Shown: piece by piece, positions 53,203-60,526 of the stretch
Numbering within the stretch: the stretch's first letter is position 1
Layout: each line of letters starts with the position of its first letter
NCBI GenBank assembly: GCA_944382965.1
Contig: CALWOA010000003.1
Span: forward strand, 79,155 to 143,154
Origin: an uncultured Oscillospiraceae bacterium
Lineage (GTDB): Bacteria > Bacillota > Clostridia > Oscillospirales > Oscillospiraceae
Direction: 5' to 3'
Length of the DNA stretch: 64,000 nucleotides
Position numbers and translations under genes: made by a program
The notes under the pieces: model-generated
Seen by the model: the letters and a program-made list of their open reading frames with translations, nothing else
Database searches by the model: none
What the model was told of the DNA's origin: nothing

Positions 53203-53223
53203 ATAATTTCATCTTAAATTCAA
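53195..53223 (-). promoter_or_regulatory. Promoter of the metF-cooC-acs cluster
   Basis: Minus-strand TTGAAT (53223-53218), 17-base spacer, TACGAT (53200-53195), followed by an ~80-base leader to metF. Confidence 0.65.
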
Positions 53224-53274
53224 CCCAAAATTTACGATATTTGATAAAATTTTGCCAGATGCTCCCGAGCTGCC

Positions 53275-53502
53275 TCACAGGGGTGTAAAGACAAATTTCT
53301 CCATCATTCCATCCACCAAAGCATGGATGGTGACAGTGCCTTCCGCCCCCGGTTCCACGGTCAGTTCCAGCTGCTTTCCCGCCAGGCGGGATTTCAGGTA
53401 CGCTACTGGGTCGTCGCAGGCAATTTCCTCGAAGAAAACGTCCCGCATCTGATTGTTGCGGCACAGGTTTTTGATTTCATGCACCAGTTCATATTCCGCC
53501 AT
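53275..53502 (-). CDS. Small conserved-looking protein of unknown function
   Basis: A 75-residue product (MAEYELVHEIKNLCRN...) with a helical N-terminal half and a short beta-rich C-terminus. The start at 53502 has AGGAG eight bases upstream. It follows the HAD gene by 14 bases and is the last gene of the rsmA unit, ending just before the acs promoter. No family is recognised; composition and RBS make it a likely real gene. Confidence 0.72.
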   Translation of the reverse strand: MAEYELVHEIKNLCRNNQMRDVFFEEIACDDPVAYLKSRLAGKQLELTVEPGAEGTVTIHALVDGMMEKFVFTPL

Positions 53503-53516
53503 GTCAAACACTCCTT

Positions 53517-54200
53517 TTACAGTTTTTCCAGCAGCCCTTCCAGCTGGGTCAGGTTTTCAATCTGGTAATCCGGGTGAATGCTGCCGCAGTTTTCTTTTTT
53601 GGGATTGACCCAGATGGTGGTGATTCCGGCGTTGATTCCCCCCTGGATATCTGAGCTGAGGCTGTCGCCTACCATCACCGTTTTCTCCGGAGAAAACCCC
53701 GGCATTTTCGCAAAGCAGGCGTCAAAATATTCCTTGGAGGGCTTATTGAATCCCAGTTCCTGAGAAATGAACACCTGCTCAAAATACCGGTACAGATCCG
53801 CACTGGTCAAGCGGCTGTGCTGCACCCTGGCAGTGCCGTTGCTGGCCAGAAACAGCCGGTATTTGCCATAGAGCCGGTCCAGAGCTTCCTGGGCGCCGGG
53901 TAGGAAATAATGCCCCTGGGACAGATTTTTCTCATAACTGCGGGCACAGGCCACTGCATCTGCCTGCTTCCCCAGCTGGGAAAACAGCGCTCCAAACCGG
54001 TTCACCAGCACCTGATCCCGGGTCATCTTCCCCAGTTCCAGCTGCTGCCAGTGCCAGCGGTTGATATCGTGGTAAAGATCCAGAACCTCCTGGGTGGGCT
54101 CCACCCCGAAGTCCCCGATGGTTTTGGAAATGGCAATGGCTTCGGCTTTGTGAAAGTCCAGGATGGTATCGTCCAGATCCAGCATCACACATTCAATCAT
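53517..54200 (-). CDS. HAD hydrolase, YjjG-like nucleotidase
   Basis: The 227-residue protein has the HAD motif I LDLDDTILDF, a helical cap (about 15-90), motif II LFLASNGT (normally SNG/T), motif III lysine in FNKPSKEYFD, and motif IV MVGDSLSSDIQGG. It groups with YjjG, a nucleotidase that removes unusual pyrimidine monophosphates. Its start overlaps the end of the preceding DUF3795 gene by eight bases. Substrate is by family only. Confidence 0.88.
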   Translation of the reverse strand: MIECVMLDLDDTILDFHKAEAIAISKTIGDFGVEPTQEVLDLYHDINRWHWQQLELGKMTRDQVLVNRFGALFSQLGKQADAVACARSYEKNLSQGHYFLPGAQEALDRLYGKYRLFLASNGTARVQHSRLTSADLYRYFEQVFISQELGFNKPSKEYFDACFAKMPGFSPEKTVMVGDSLSSDIQGGINAGITTIWVNPKKENCGSIHPDYQIENLTQLEGLLEKL

Positions 54201-54756
54201 GGTTTTCTCCTTTTGTCTTTGCTTTGGGCTTGCGCAGTTTCAGTTCCACGCCCTGCTCTGCGGCAATCCGGTGCAGCACTGCAGATGCCAGGGCTCCCCG
54301 GGCTTTGATATCCAAATCTTGTCCCTGGCTGCGAATGGCTTCCATCCCCTGCCGCAGGGAAGGCAATTCCAGCAGATTTGCCGCCAGGCAAAACAGGGTC
54401 TTTTTCCGCCCGTCGTTGTATTGCTCCAACAGCTCGGTTAAAATCGCCATTTTTTCCCGTTGTTCCCGGTTATAGGCTTCGATGCCAATGCATTTGGCTT
54501 TTTCCAAATCCGCTGTTCTTCTCTGATGGGTGATGAAAGAGTCATATGCGTCCGGCTGGCCGCACTTTTGACAGGGATATTCCGGGCAGCAGAAACAGTA
54601 TTCCACATCCCTGTGCTCCATGGCGCACCGGGCGATGGGGCAGGACTGGTTGCCGTTTCCGCAGCCGCCGCAGTATTTTCCGAGAAACATGGGACACAAT
54701 CCGCAGTTCAAGCCGCACAGGCTCAGCAGCTGATTCTCCCGAACAAATCCTTTCAT
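54193..54756 (-). CDS. Cysteine-rich DUF3795 protein
   Basis: The 187-residue protein has an N-terminal cysteine-rich region (CGLNCGLCP, YCGGCGNG, CPIARCAME, YCFCCPEYPC) that probably binds zinc or an iron-sulfur cluster, followed by a helical domain and a basic tail. This is the DUF3795 pattern common in anaerobes; its role is unknown. Its start overlaps the end of the gene before it by four bases, and its end overlaps the HAD gene, so all are translationally linked. Confidence 0.85.
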   Translation of the reverse strand: MKGFVRENQLLSLCGLNCGLCPMFLGKYCGGCGNGNQSCPIARCAMEHRDVEYCFCCPEYPCQKCGQPDAYDSFITHQRRTADLEKAKCIGIEAYNREQREKMAILTELLEQYNDGRKKTLFCLAANLLELPSLRQGMEAIRSQGQDLDIKARGALASAVLHRIAAEQGVELKLRKPKAKTKGENHD

Positions 54757-55238
54757 ACCGTTTCCCCTTCTGACCAGGCAAGCAACTCCATGGCCTTTTG
54801 TTTCAGGGCAGAAACCGTCCCATCTCCATCAGCCAGATTCCAGTCTTCCGGCAAAGGCGCACGCAAAATGTAGTCCGACCGCTCCGGATTTTCTGTCTGC
54901 TGAAAGGGGCAGTCCTTAGTCGCCAGCAGAGGAAACCACCGCTTCTGACTGCTCCGGTTGACTCCGGACAGCCACACTTCCAGCCGGAACTGTCTGTGCA
55001 GGAATACTACTGCGATTTTCAGCCCCCGGCTTTTCAACGCCTGGCTGGTAAACTGAAAATAGGAATAATCCATGGCATTTTCCGCAATATTGCCCTGGAA
55101 CTGAAACTGGGGCATTTCTTTTTCCATCTGAACCCGCAAAAAGCGGAATAATCGCACAAATTCCCCATAGCTCTCCGCCAGGGATGTGGTCTGCACCAAC
55201 TGTCTGTAAGTTTCCAGCAAACCGGCGTCAAACTGCAA
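54753..55238 (-). CDS. Uncharacterised protein (DUF7000-like)
   Basis: The 161-residue soluble protein contains FQFQGNIAENAMDYSYFQFT and KIAVVFLHRQFRLEVWLSG..NR, a pattern I associate with the DUF7000 family of small bacterial proteins, often near GNAT or DUF3795 genes. The assignment is from memory and not verified. It follows rsmA by 11 bases and overlaps the DUF3795 gene in ATGA, so it is part of the same operon. Confidence 0.72.
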   Translation of the reverse strand: MQFDAGLLETYRQLVQTTSLAESYGEFVRLFRFLRVQMEKEMPQFQFQGNIAENAMDYSYFQFTSQALKSRGLKIAVVFLHRQFRLEVWLSGVNRSSQKRWFPLLATKDCPFQQTENPERSDYILRAPLPEDWNLADGDGTVSALKQKAMELLAWSEGETV

Positions 55239-55249
55239 AGCCTCTCACC

Positions 55250-56116
55250 TCATTGCATTCCGTAACGGTCAATTTCCGCCGCAAGCCGGGCAAATTCCGG
55301 AATGCCCAAAGTCTCTCCCCGGACATTGGCGTCAAATCCGGCAGCGGCAATCACCTCTGCCGCCCCGGTTTTTCCCAGTTCCGGGAAGCCGGAGGCCAGG
55401 CCGTTGGACAGCTTCTTGCGCCGCATGGCAAAGCTGGCCCGCACCAGCCGGAAGAAGGTCTTTTCATTGTCCACCTTCCAGGGCCGCTCCCGGTAAGTTT
55501 TCAGAGAAATCACCGCCGAAGTCACCTTGGGCTGGGGCAGGAAGCAGTGGGCCGGCACATCAAATAGCAGTTCCGGCTGGGCGTAATACTGGCAGAACAC
55601 GGAAAACGCGCCGTAGTCAGCGCTGCCCGGAGCCGCCGCAATCCGCTGGGCTACTTCCTTCTGTACCATTACGGTAACAGAGTCAAAGCAATCCGCCTCC
55701 AGCAGCGCCGTCAGGATGGGGGATGTAATATAATAGGGAAGGTTTGCACAGGCCATGGGGCGCAGGCCGGGGAATTTTTCCTTTACCAGCGCCGGAATAT
55801 CCAGTTTCAGCACATCCTCCCACAGGATTTCCAGGTTGGAAAATTCTCCCACCGTCAGATCCAGAATGGGTTTCAGGCGGCTGTCCAGCTCCACGGCGCA
55901 GACTTTCCCCGCCCGCAGGCACAGCTGCTGGGTCAGTGGGCCGATGCCCGGGCCGATTTCCAGCACACCGGCACTTTCGTCCACACCGGCATCCTCTGCA
56001 ATGGACCGGGGCACCCAGGGGGCAATGAGGAAATTCTGCCCCTTGGCCTTGGAAAAGTGGAAGCCATGCTGGGCAAGCAGGGGCTTCATCACCTGAATAT
56101 CACATACGTCAACCAT
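55250..56116 (-). CDS. rsmA: 16S rRNA dimethyladenosine transferase (RsmA/KsgA)
   Basis: Dimethylates two adjacent adenines near the 3' end of 16S rRNA during 30S maturation. The protein from the ATG at 56116 is 288 residues. It has the family N-terminus KAKGQNFLIAP, SAM motif LEIGPGIGPLTQQL, and catalytic NLPYYITSPIL, plus the helical C-terminal domain. The frame is open further upstream but crosses the promoter, so 56116 is preferred. It heads a five-gene minus-strand unit. Confidence 0.94.
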   Translation of the reverse strand: MVDVCDIQVMKPLLAQHGFHFSKAKGQNFLIAPWVPRSIAEDAGVDESAGVLEIGPGIGPLTQQLCLRAGKVCAVELDSRLKPILDLTVGEFSNLEILWEDVLKLDIPALVKEKFPGLRPMACANLPYYITSPILTALLEADCFDSVTVMVQKEVAQRIAAAPGSADYGAFSVFCQYYAQPELLFDVPAHCFLPQPKVTSAVISLKTYRERPWKVDNEKTFFRLVRASFAMRRKKLSNGLASGFPELGKTGAAEVIAAAGFDANVRGETLGIPEFARLAAEIDRYGMQ

Positions 56117-56143
56117 AACACAAACCGCCTTTCTTCTGCCCTC

Positions 56144-56172
56144 ATGATAGCAGAACAAAGGCGGTTTTGCAA
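56144..56172 (-). promoter_or_regulatory. Promoter of the rsmA unit
   Basis: Minus-strand TTGCAA (56172-56167), 17-base spacer, TATCAT (56149-56144). Confidence 0.7.
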
Positions 56173-56235
56173 TGGAAAGTTCACCCCGGCGGCGAGGCAA
56201 TAGGCAGCGCCATACCGGCGCAAATCCCACAGCCA

Positions 56236-56326
56236 AGGAAGATCCCGGCCTCTCCGGACATTTGCCCATTTCGCCCCAGCGCTCCCCTGCTGGGGCAAAG
56301 AATCGGACAGTCCCCGTGATCTTCCT
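56236..56326. ncRNA. Possible structured RNA region
   Basis: A perfect nine-base long-range inverted repeat, AGGAAGATC (56236-56244) with GATCTTCCT (56318-56326), encloses a strong GCCCCAGC/GCTGGGGC hairpin (56273-56296) and further short complementary pieces. The layout suggests a multi-branched RNA. It lies downstream of the 41-residue ORF on the minus strand, so it could be a 3' UTR or separate RNA. No known RNA family is recognised and the strand is uncertain. Confidence 0.35.
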
Positions 56327-56379
56327 ATGGCAGTGGTGGTGCAGATCCTCACCTGGCGGCCGTGGGTAATCCCATGGGC

Positions 56380-56505
56380 TCAGGCAAATGTCATCTGAGC
56401 CAGCAGCCCCATCACAGACAGAAGCAGCAGCATCGTCATCCCCAGTAGATACAGACGGATCATGGAAAATCTTCTTTTTCTTCCCGATGGTTTCAGCTTT
56501 AACAT
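56380..56505 (-). CDS. Small single-pass membrane protein (41 residues)
   Basis: An ATG at 56505 follows GGAGGGG by about five bases and encodes a basic head (MLKLKPSGRKRRFSMIR) and one hydrophobic segment (YLLGMTMLLLLSVMGLLA), ending QMTFA. A consensus promoter lies about 100 bases upstream on the same strand with nothing else between. The positive-inside pattern fits a one-pass membrane protein. No family recognised; could be a small regulator or stress peptide. Confidence 0.55.
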   Translation of the reverse strand: MLKLKPSGRKRRFSMIRLYLLGMTMLLLLSVMGLLAQMTFA

Positions 56506-56558
56506 GGCGGCCCCTCCTGCAAAATGCGGCAAACGTATCCCTCCAGAATAAAAGGTAT

Positions 56559-56575
56559 CAAAATGTTACATTTTG
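56559..56575. repeat. Perfect inverted repeat downstream of the small-protein promoter
   Basis: CAAAATGT-T-ACATTTTG, eight-base arms around one base, inside the leader of the 41-residue ORF. It shares its core TTACAT with the repeats at 56689-56789. Confidence 0.55.
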
Positions 56576-56601
56576 TTTTCCTCATTTCCTTTGGTGGCTT
56601 T

Positions 56602-56629
56602 ATTATATCAAATAGTTCTAAAATGTCAA
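56602..56629 (-). promoter_or_regulatory. Consensus promoter of the 41-residue membrane ORF
   Basis: Minus-strand perfect TTGACA (56629-56624), 16-base spacer, perfect TATAAT (56607-56602). Confidence 0.8.
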
Positions 56630-56889
56630 GCTTTTCTTTGTTTTTCGCATTTTTCGTCAACTTTTTACAGATAATTGTTTCAAAAATTATGTAAACTCAA
56701 AACCGGGATATTCGTCGTCTCCCGTCTGATTTTGCGATATCCTGTGTCAAAAAGTTACATTTGTTTACATAAGCTGTCGCATTATGTAATCTCTTGTAAA
56801 AATCAGTTACCAACCCATTATGCGCCCCCGCATTTTTCCTCCGACGGCAAAATTCCATTTTCGACCAGCTTTTTCCCGGCGCCGAGGGA
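56630..56889. repeat. AT-rich intergenic region with recurring TTACAT/ATGTAA motifs
   Basis: No gene is supported here. The hexamer TTACAT or its complement occurs at 56689-56694, 56755-56760, 56765-56770 and 56784-56789; two copies are exactly ten bases apart in the same direction. Placed between divergent promoters, these may be protein-binding sites. Confidence 0.45.
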
Positions 56890-56918
56890 TTGACTTTCGG
56901 GAAAAAATGTGCTATTTT
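56890..56918 (+). promoter_or_regulatory. Promoter of thrS
   Basis: TTGACT (56890-56895), 17-base spacer, TATTTT (56913-56918), just before the T-box leader. Confidence 0.7.
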
Positions 56919-56924
56919 TTCACT

Positions 56925-57170
56925 ATCTCAAAGGCTGTGATGAAGACATGCCTTCCCGGTAAGATTCCCAGAGAGGAGCCTTTCTGCTGCAATGGCTCTG
57001 TTTGCCTGCCGGGGCAGGTCACCACTTCTGAGCCGCATGTGCGGAAATGCCATGCCGGGTGCGCCCGTTACTGCGTCAATGAGTGACGGCCTATGGCCGT
57101 AACCAGGGTGGAACCGTGGAATACTGCTTTGTATCCCACCCCTGATTTGTTCAGGGGTGGGTATTTTTTA
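56925..57170 (+). promoter_or_regulatory. T-box leader of thrS with terminator
   Basis: The leader contains the T-box core AGGGTGGAACCG (57105-57116) and, after it, a strong terminator CCCACCCCTGA / TCAGGGGTGGG (57135-57161) with a T-tract to 57169. Uncharged tRNA-Thr should pair with the T-box and stabilise the antiterminator. The likely specifier codon is ACC (Thr) at 57021-57023, followed by a purine, though I did not fold stem I. This is a standard Bacillota control for aminoacyl-tRNA synthetases. Confidence 0.88.
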
Positions 57171-57216
57171 TACCCTCCCCGCCACACTGCCGCATACGCA
57201 ATAAGGAGGTTATCGT

Positions 57217-58977
57217 ATGTCTGAAGAAAATCTGTACACCTTTGAAAATCCCGAGTACCGGAAAACCTACTGGCACACCTGCTCCCACATCATGGCCCAG
57301 GCCGTCAAGCGGCTGTGGCCCGAGGTGCAGCTGGCCATCGGCCCCGCCATTGACGAGGGCTGGTATTACGACTTTGACGCTCCCTTCGCCTTCACCCCGG
57401 AGCATCTGAGCAAGATTGAAGCCGAGATGAAGAAGATCTGCAAGGAGCGTGTCCGCATTGAGCGCAGCGAAAAGCCCCGTGCCGAAGCCATCGCCTATAT
57501 GCAGGAAAAGAATGAGCCTTACAAGGTAGAGCTGATTGAGGATCTGCCGGAAGACGCAGCCATTTCCTTCTACACCCAGGGCGAGTTCACCGATCTGTGC
57601 GCCGGTCCTCACCTGGATCACACCGGCCGGGTCAAGCACAACGGCTTCAAGCTCACCTCCACCTGCGGCGCCTATTGGCGGGGCGATTCCAACCGGAAGA
57701 TGCTCCAGCGGATCTACGGCGTGGCCTTCCCCAGCAAGGAGGACCTGGAGGCCTACCTGCAGCGCATTGAGGAAGCCAAGAAGCGGGACCACCGGAAGCT
57801 GGGCAAGGAGCTGGGCCTGTATATGCTCCGGGATGAAGGCCCCGGATTTCCCTTCTTCCTGCCCAAGGGCATGGTGCTGCGCAATACCCTGATCGACTAC
57901 TGGCGTCAGGTCCACAAGCGCTACGGCTACGTGGAGATCTCCACCCCCATCATGCTCAACCGGCAGCTGTGGGAGCGCTCCGGCCACTGGGAGCACTACA
58001 AGGACAACATGTACACCACCGTCATTGACGATACAGACTTCGCCATCAAGCCCATGAACTGCCCCGGCGGCATGCTGGTCTACGCTTCCGAGCCCCACTC
58101 CTACCGGGACCTGCCTCTGCGGGTGGGCGAACTGGGCCTGGTGCACCGCCACGAGCTCAGCGGCGCCCTGCACGGCCTGTTCCGGGTGCGCTGCTTCACC
58201 CAGGACGACGCCCACATCTTCATGACCTGGGACCAGATGAAAGACGAGATCAAGAACGTGGTCAAGCTGTTTGACGAGGTGTACTCCGTCTTTGGCCTGA
58301 GCTACCAGATCGAAGTGTCCACCATGCCCGAGGACCACATGGGTGACGAGAAGGACTGGGATTTCGCCACCGAAACCCTGAAACAGGCGGTGACGGAGAT
58401 GGGCAAGGACTACGTCATCAACGAAGGTGACGGCGCTTTCTACGGCCCCAAGCTGGACTTCCATCTGTCCGACTCCCTGGGCCGGACCTGGCAGTGCGGC
58501 ACCATCCAGCTGGATATGCAGCTGCCGGAGCGGTTTGAACTGGAGTATGTAGGCGCCGACGGTGAGAAGCATCGCCCTGTGATGATCCACCGGGTGGTTC
58601 TGGGCTCCATCGAGCGGTTCATCGGCGTGATCACCGAGCATTTTGCCGGTGCCTTCCCCCTGTGGCTGTCTCCTGTCCAGGTGAAGGTGCTGCCGGTTAC
58701 CGACCGGGCCCACGAGTACGCCAAGAGCCTGGTTGCCCAGCTGACCGACGCCGACATCCAGGCCGAGGGCGACTACCGCAGCGAGAAGCTGGGCTACAAG
58801 ATCCGGGAAGCCCAGATGCAGAAGATCCCCTATATGCTGGTGGTCGGCGACCGGGATGTGGAAAACAACACCGTCTCCGTCCGTACCCGTACCGGCGAGG
58901 ATCTGGGCGCCATGACCATGGAAGCCTTCATCGCCAAGTGCCGTGAGGAAATCGACACCAAGAAGAAAGAAGTTTAA
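57217..58977 (+). CDS. thrS: Threonyl-tRNA synthetase lacking the TGS domain
   Basis: Charges tRNA-Thr. The 586-residue protein is shorter than the usual ~640 because it starts straight at the editing domain (HTCSHIMAQAVKRLWP, with the zinc-type histidines) and has no N-terminal TGS domain. The editing site continues with DLCAGPHLDHTG. The catalytic class II core has motif 2 around HRHELSGALHGLFRVRCFTQDDAHIF and motif 3 VLGSIERFIGVITEH; zinc ligands include Cys in MNCPGG. The anticodon-binding domain is complete. AAGGAGG precedes the start, and a T-box controls it. Confidence 0.95.
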   Translation: MSEENLYTFENPEYRKTYWHTCSHIMAQAVKRLWPEVQLAIGPAIDEGWYYDFDAPFAFTPEHLSKIEAEMKKICKERVRIERSEKPRAEAIAYMQEKNEPYKVELIEDLPEDAAISFYTQGEFTDLCAGPHLDHTGRVKHNGFKLTSTCGAYWRGDSNRKMLQRIYGVAFPSKEDLEAYLQRIEEAKKRDHRKLGKELGLYMLRDEGPGFPFFLPKGMVLRNTLIDYWRQVHKRYGYVEISTPIMLNRQLWERSGHWEHYKDNMYTTVIDDTDFAIKPMNCPGGMLVYASEPHSYRDLPLRVGELGLVHRHELSGALHGLFRVRCFTQDDAHIFMTWDQMKDEIKNVVKLFDEVYSVFGLSYQIEVSTMPEDHMGDEKDWDFATETLKQAVTEMGKDYVINEGDGAFYGPKLDFHLSDSLGRTWQCGTIQLDMQLPERFELEYVGADGEKHRPVMIHRVVLGSIERFIGVITEHFAGAFPLWLSPVQVKVLPVTDRAHEYAKSLVAQLTDADIQAEGDYRSEKLGYKIREAQMQKIPYMLVVGDRDVENNTVSVRTRTGEDLGAMTMEAFIAKCREEIDTKKKEV

Positions 58978-58995
58978 GATTCCCTTACAATTCAG

Positions 58996-59024
58996 GCCGC
59001 CCCACCCGGGGCGGCTTGTTTTTT
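58996..59024 (+). terminator. Intrinsic terminator after thrS
   Basis: Perfect GCCGCCCC / GGGGCGGC stem (58996-59015) with a four-base loop, followed by TTGTTTTTTA. Confidence 0.88.
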
Positions 59025-59044
59025 AGGGTGAAGTGTGGTAAAAT
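59016..59044 (+). promoter_or_regulatory. Promoter overlapping the thrS terminator
   Basis: TTGTTT (59016-59021) from the terminator T-tract, 17-base spacer, TAAAAT (59039-59044). Confidence 0.6.
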
Positions 59045-59086
59045 GGCAGCAATTCTTTTATGCATGTCCGTAAAGGAGCGGTTTTT

Positions 59087-59713
59087 GTGAAAAAATATAT
59101 GATCATCGTACTGGCCGTGCTGGTGACCCTGGCGCTTTGCGGATGCGGCAATGTCGCCGCAAAGGACAGTTCTTTATACGCCCAAGGTCTGGATGTGGCC
59201 AATCTTGTGGTACAGGCAGCCCAAAGTGATGCCTATCTGGATCAGCTTTCCGGCAATTCTTCTCTTCGGGAAATTCTGGAAGATGCCGCCCAAGGGGACT
59301 ATTCATCCCCCAAGGCCGTCTATGAACTGCGCTTTTCTTCCCTCCCGGTGGAAACCGATACCCTGCCGGAGCCTTTGGCGAAAGCCTGCCGTCAGCGGCT
59401 GCTGCCAACGCTGGTCTCTCAGCTCAATGCCGCAGCAGGAGCCGAAACCCTGGCAGCCGCCAGCGTCTGCACCATGGGCAAAACCTTCGTGGCCCCCAAT
59501 GTTACGGAGGATATGCTGTACCTGTACCAATACGAAACCGGCTGCCCCATCGCCGTGAGCTTTACCGCCGGAGAGGGCGGCGCCGTCAGCGCCAGCGGCT
59601 GCTTCCTGCTCTGCCCGGATGTTCCCCAGCAGGGCACAGCAGAGGAGATTGCCGACAGTTTCGCCCAGATTCTGGGCATTTCTGCGCCCCAGGTCACTGC
59701 TGTTTCCCCCTGA
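59087..59713 (+). CDS. Predicted lipoprotein of unknown function
   Basis: The start is a GTG at 59087, eight bases after AAAGGAG. The 208-residue product has a signal peptide and lipobox (LALCGC), and the mature part is rich in Ala, Gln and Leu without a recognised domain. It is followed after 33 bases by the YdcF-family gene and probably shares its transcript. Function unknown. Confidence 0.8.
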   Translation: MKKYMIIVLAVLVTLALCGCGNVAAKDSSLYAQGLDVANLVVQAAQSDAYLDQLSGNSSLREILEDAAQGDYSSPKAVYELRFSSLPVETDTLPEPLAKACRQRLLPTLVSQLNAAAGAETLAAASVCTMGKTFVAPNVTEDMLYLYQYETGCPIAVSFTAGEGGAVSASGCFLLCPDVPQQGTAEEIADSFAQILGISAPQVTAVSP

Positions 59714-59746
59714 GGACTTTTATCTGAAATTTTGCGAGGTTTCCCT

Positions 59747-60526
59747 ATGAAAGAAAACACCCTGTTTCGCCCCCTGCCCTGGCTGATCTGCGCCGTGCTG
59801 GCAGTGGCTGCCTTTATTTTGCGGTTTGTGCTGTGGGGCTATAGTTTTTCCGCCCTGGTGTGCTGCTGCCTCATTGGCATTATCGCCTTTTACGAAATTA
59901 CCCGGATGCTCCGGGGCAAATATCCCAAGGCCGTCAGGCTGCTTCGCCGGATTTTTACGGTGTGCCTGGTGATCGGTCTGCTGGTAGCGGGTTCTACCGA
60001 AGCCGTTATCATCCACGCAAGTTTCGGAAGCCCTGAGCAGCCTGTAGACTATGTGGTGGTGTTGGGCGCAAAAGTCCGGGTCACCGGCCCTTCCGCTTCC
60101 CTGTGGGATCGGATTTACGGCGCTTACAACTATCTGGAAACTCACCCGGACGCCATTGCCATTGTCTCCGGCGGTCAGGGCGAGGATGAGCCGATCACGG
60201 AAGCCCAGTCCATGTACGACGAACTGATTAACCTGGGCATTGATCCGGAACGGATCTGGATGGAGGATGAGGCCACCTCCACCTGGGAGAACCTGAATTT
60301 TACCCTGGATCTCATTGAAGAAAAAACCGGCCAGCGGCCCCAGAAATTGGGTGTGGTTTCCAGCGAGTACCACCTGTTCCGGGCCAGCCTGTTTGCGAAA
60401 AAATGCGGTGTGGAGTTTGTGGGCATTCCCGCCCGGACATCTCGCCCCGGACAGATGATTAACCACTTCATGCGGGAAGTAGCTGGCGTCTGGCACTTTA
60501 TATTACTAGGAGGACAATATGATTGA
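59747..60526 (+). CDS. YdcF/ElyC/SanA (DUF218) family membrane protein
   Basis: The 259-residue protein has two or three N-terminal membrane segments (about 8-95) and a DUF218 domain (about 100-255) with VVVLGAKVRVTGPSASLWDRI, IVSGGQGEDEPITEAQSMYDELINLG (in pieces), EDEATSTWENLNF and GVVSSEYHLFRAS. The family affects envelope integrity and cell-wall precursor handling in other bacteria. The start at 59747 has GCGAGG upstream. Its stop overlaps the start of the M42 peptidase. Confidence 0.9.
   Translation: MKENTLFRPLPWLICAVLAVAAFILRFVLWGYSFSALVCCCLIGIIAFYEITRMLRGKYPKAVRLLRRIFTVCLVIGLLVAGSTEAVIIHASFGSPEQPVDYVVVLGAKVRVTGPSASLWDRIYGAYNYLETHPDAIAIVSGGQGEDEPITEAQSMYDELINLGIDPERIWMEDEATSTWENLNFTLDLIEEKTGQRPQKLGVVSSEYHLFRASLFAKKCGVEFVGIPARTSRPGQMINHFMREVAGVWHFILLGGQYD

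Noticed and set aside
53275-54756. Antisense plus-strand frames over the HAD and DUF3795 genes
   Set aside because: The minus-strand genes overlap each other as an operon with good RBS sites and clear motifs; the opposing frames lack both.
56640-56830. Possible replication origin in the AT-rich gap
   Set aside because: No cluster of TTATNCACA-type DnaA boxes; the repeats are TTACAT and no dnaA or dnaN is nearby.
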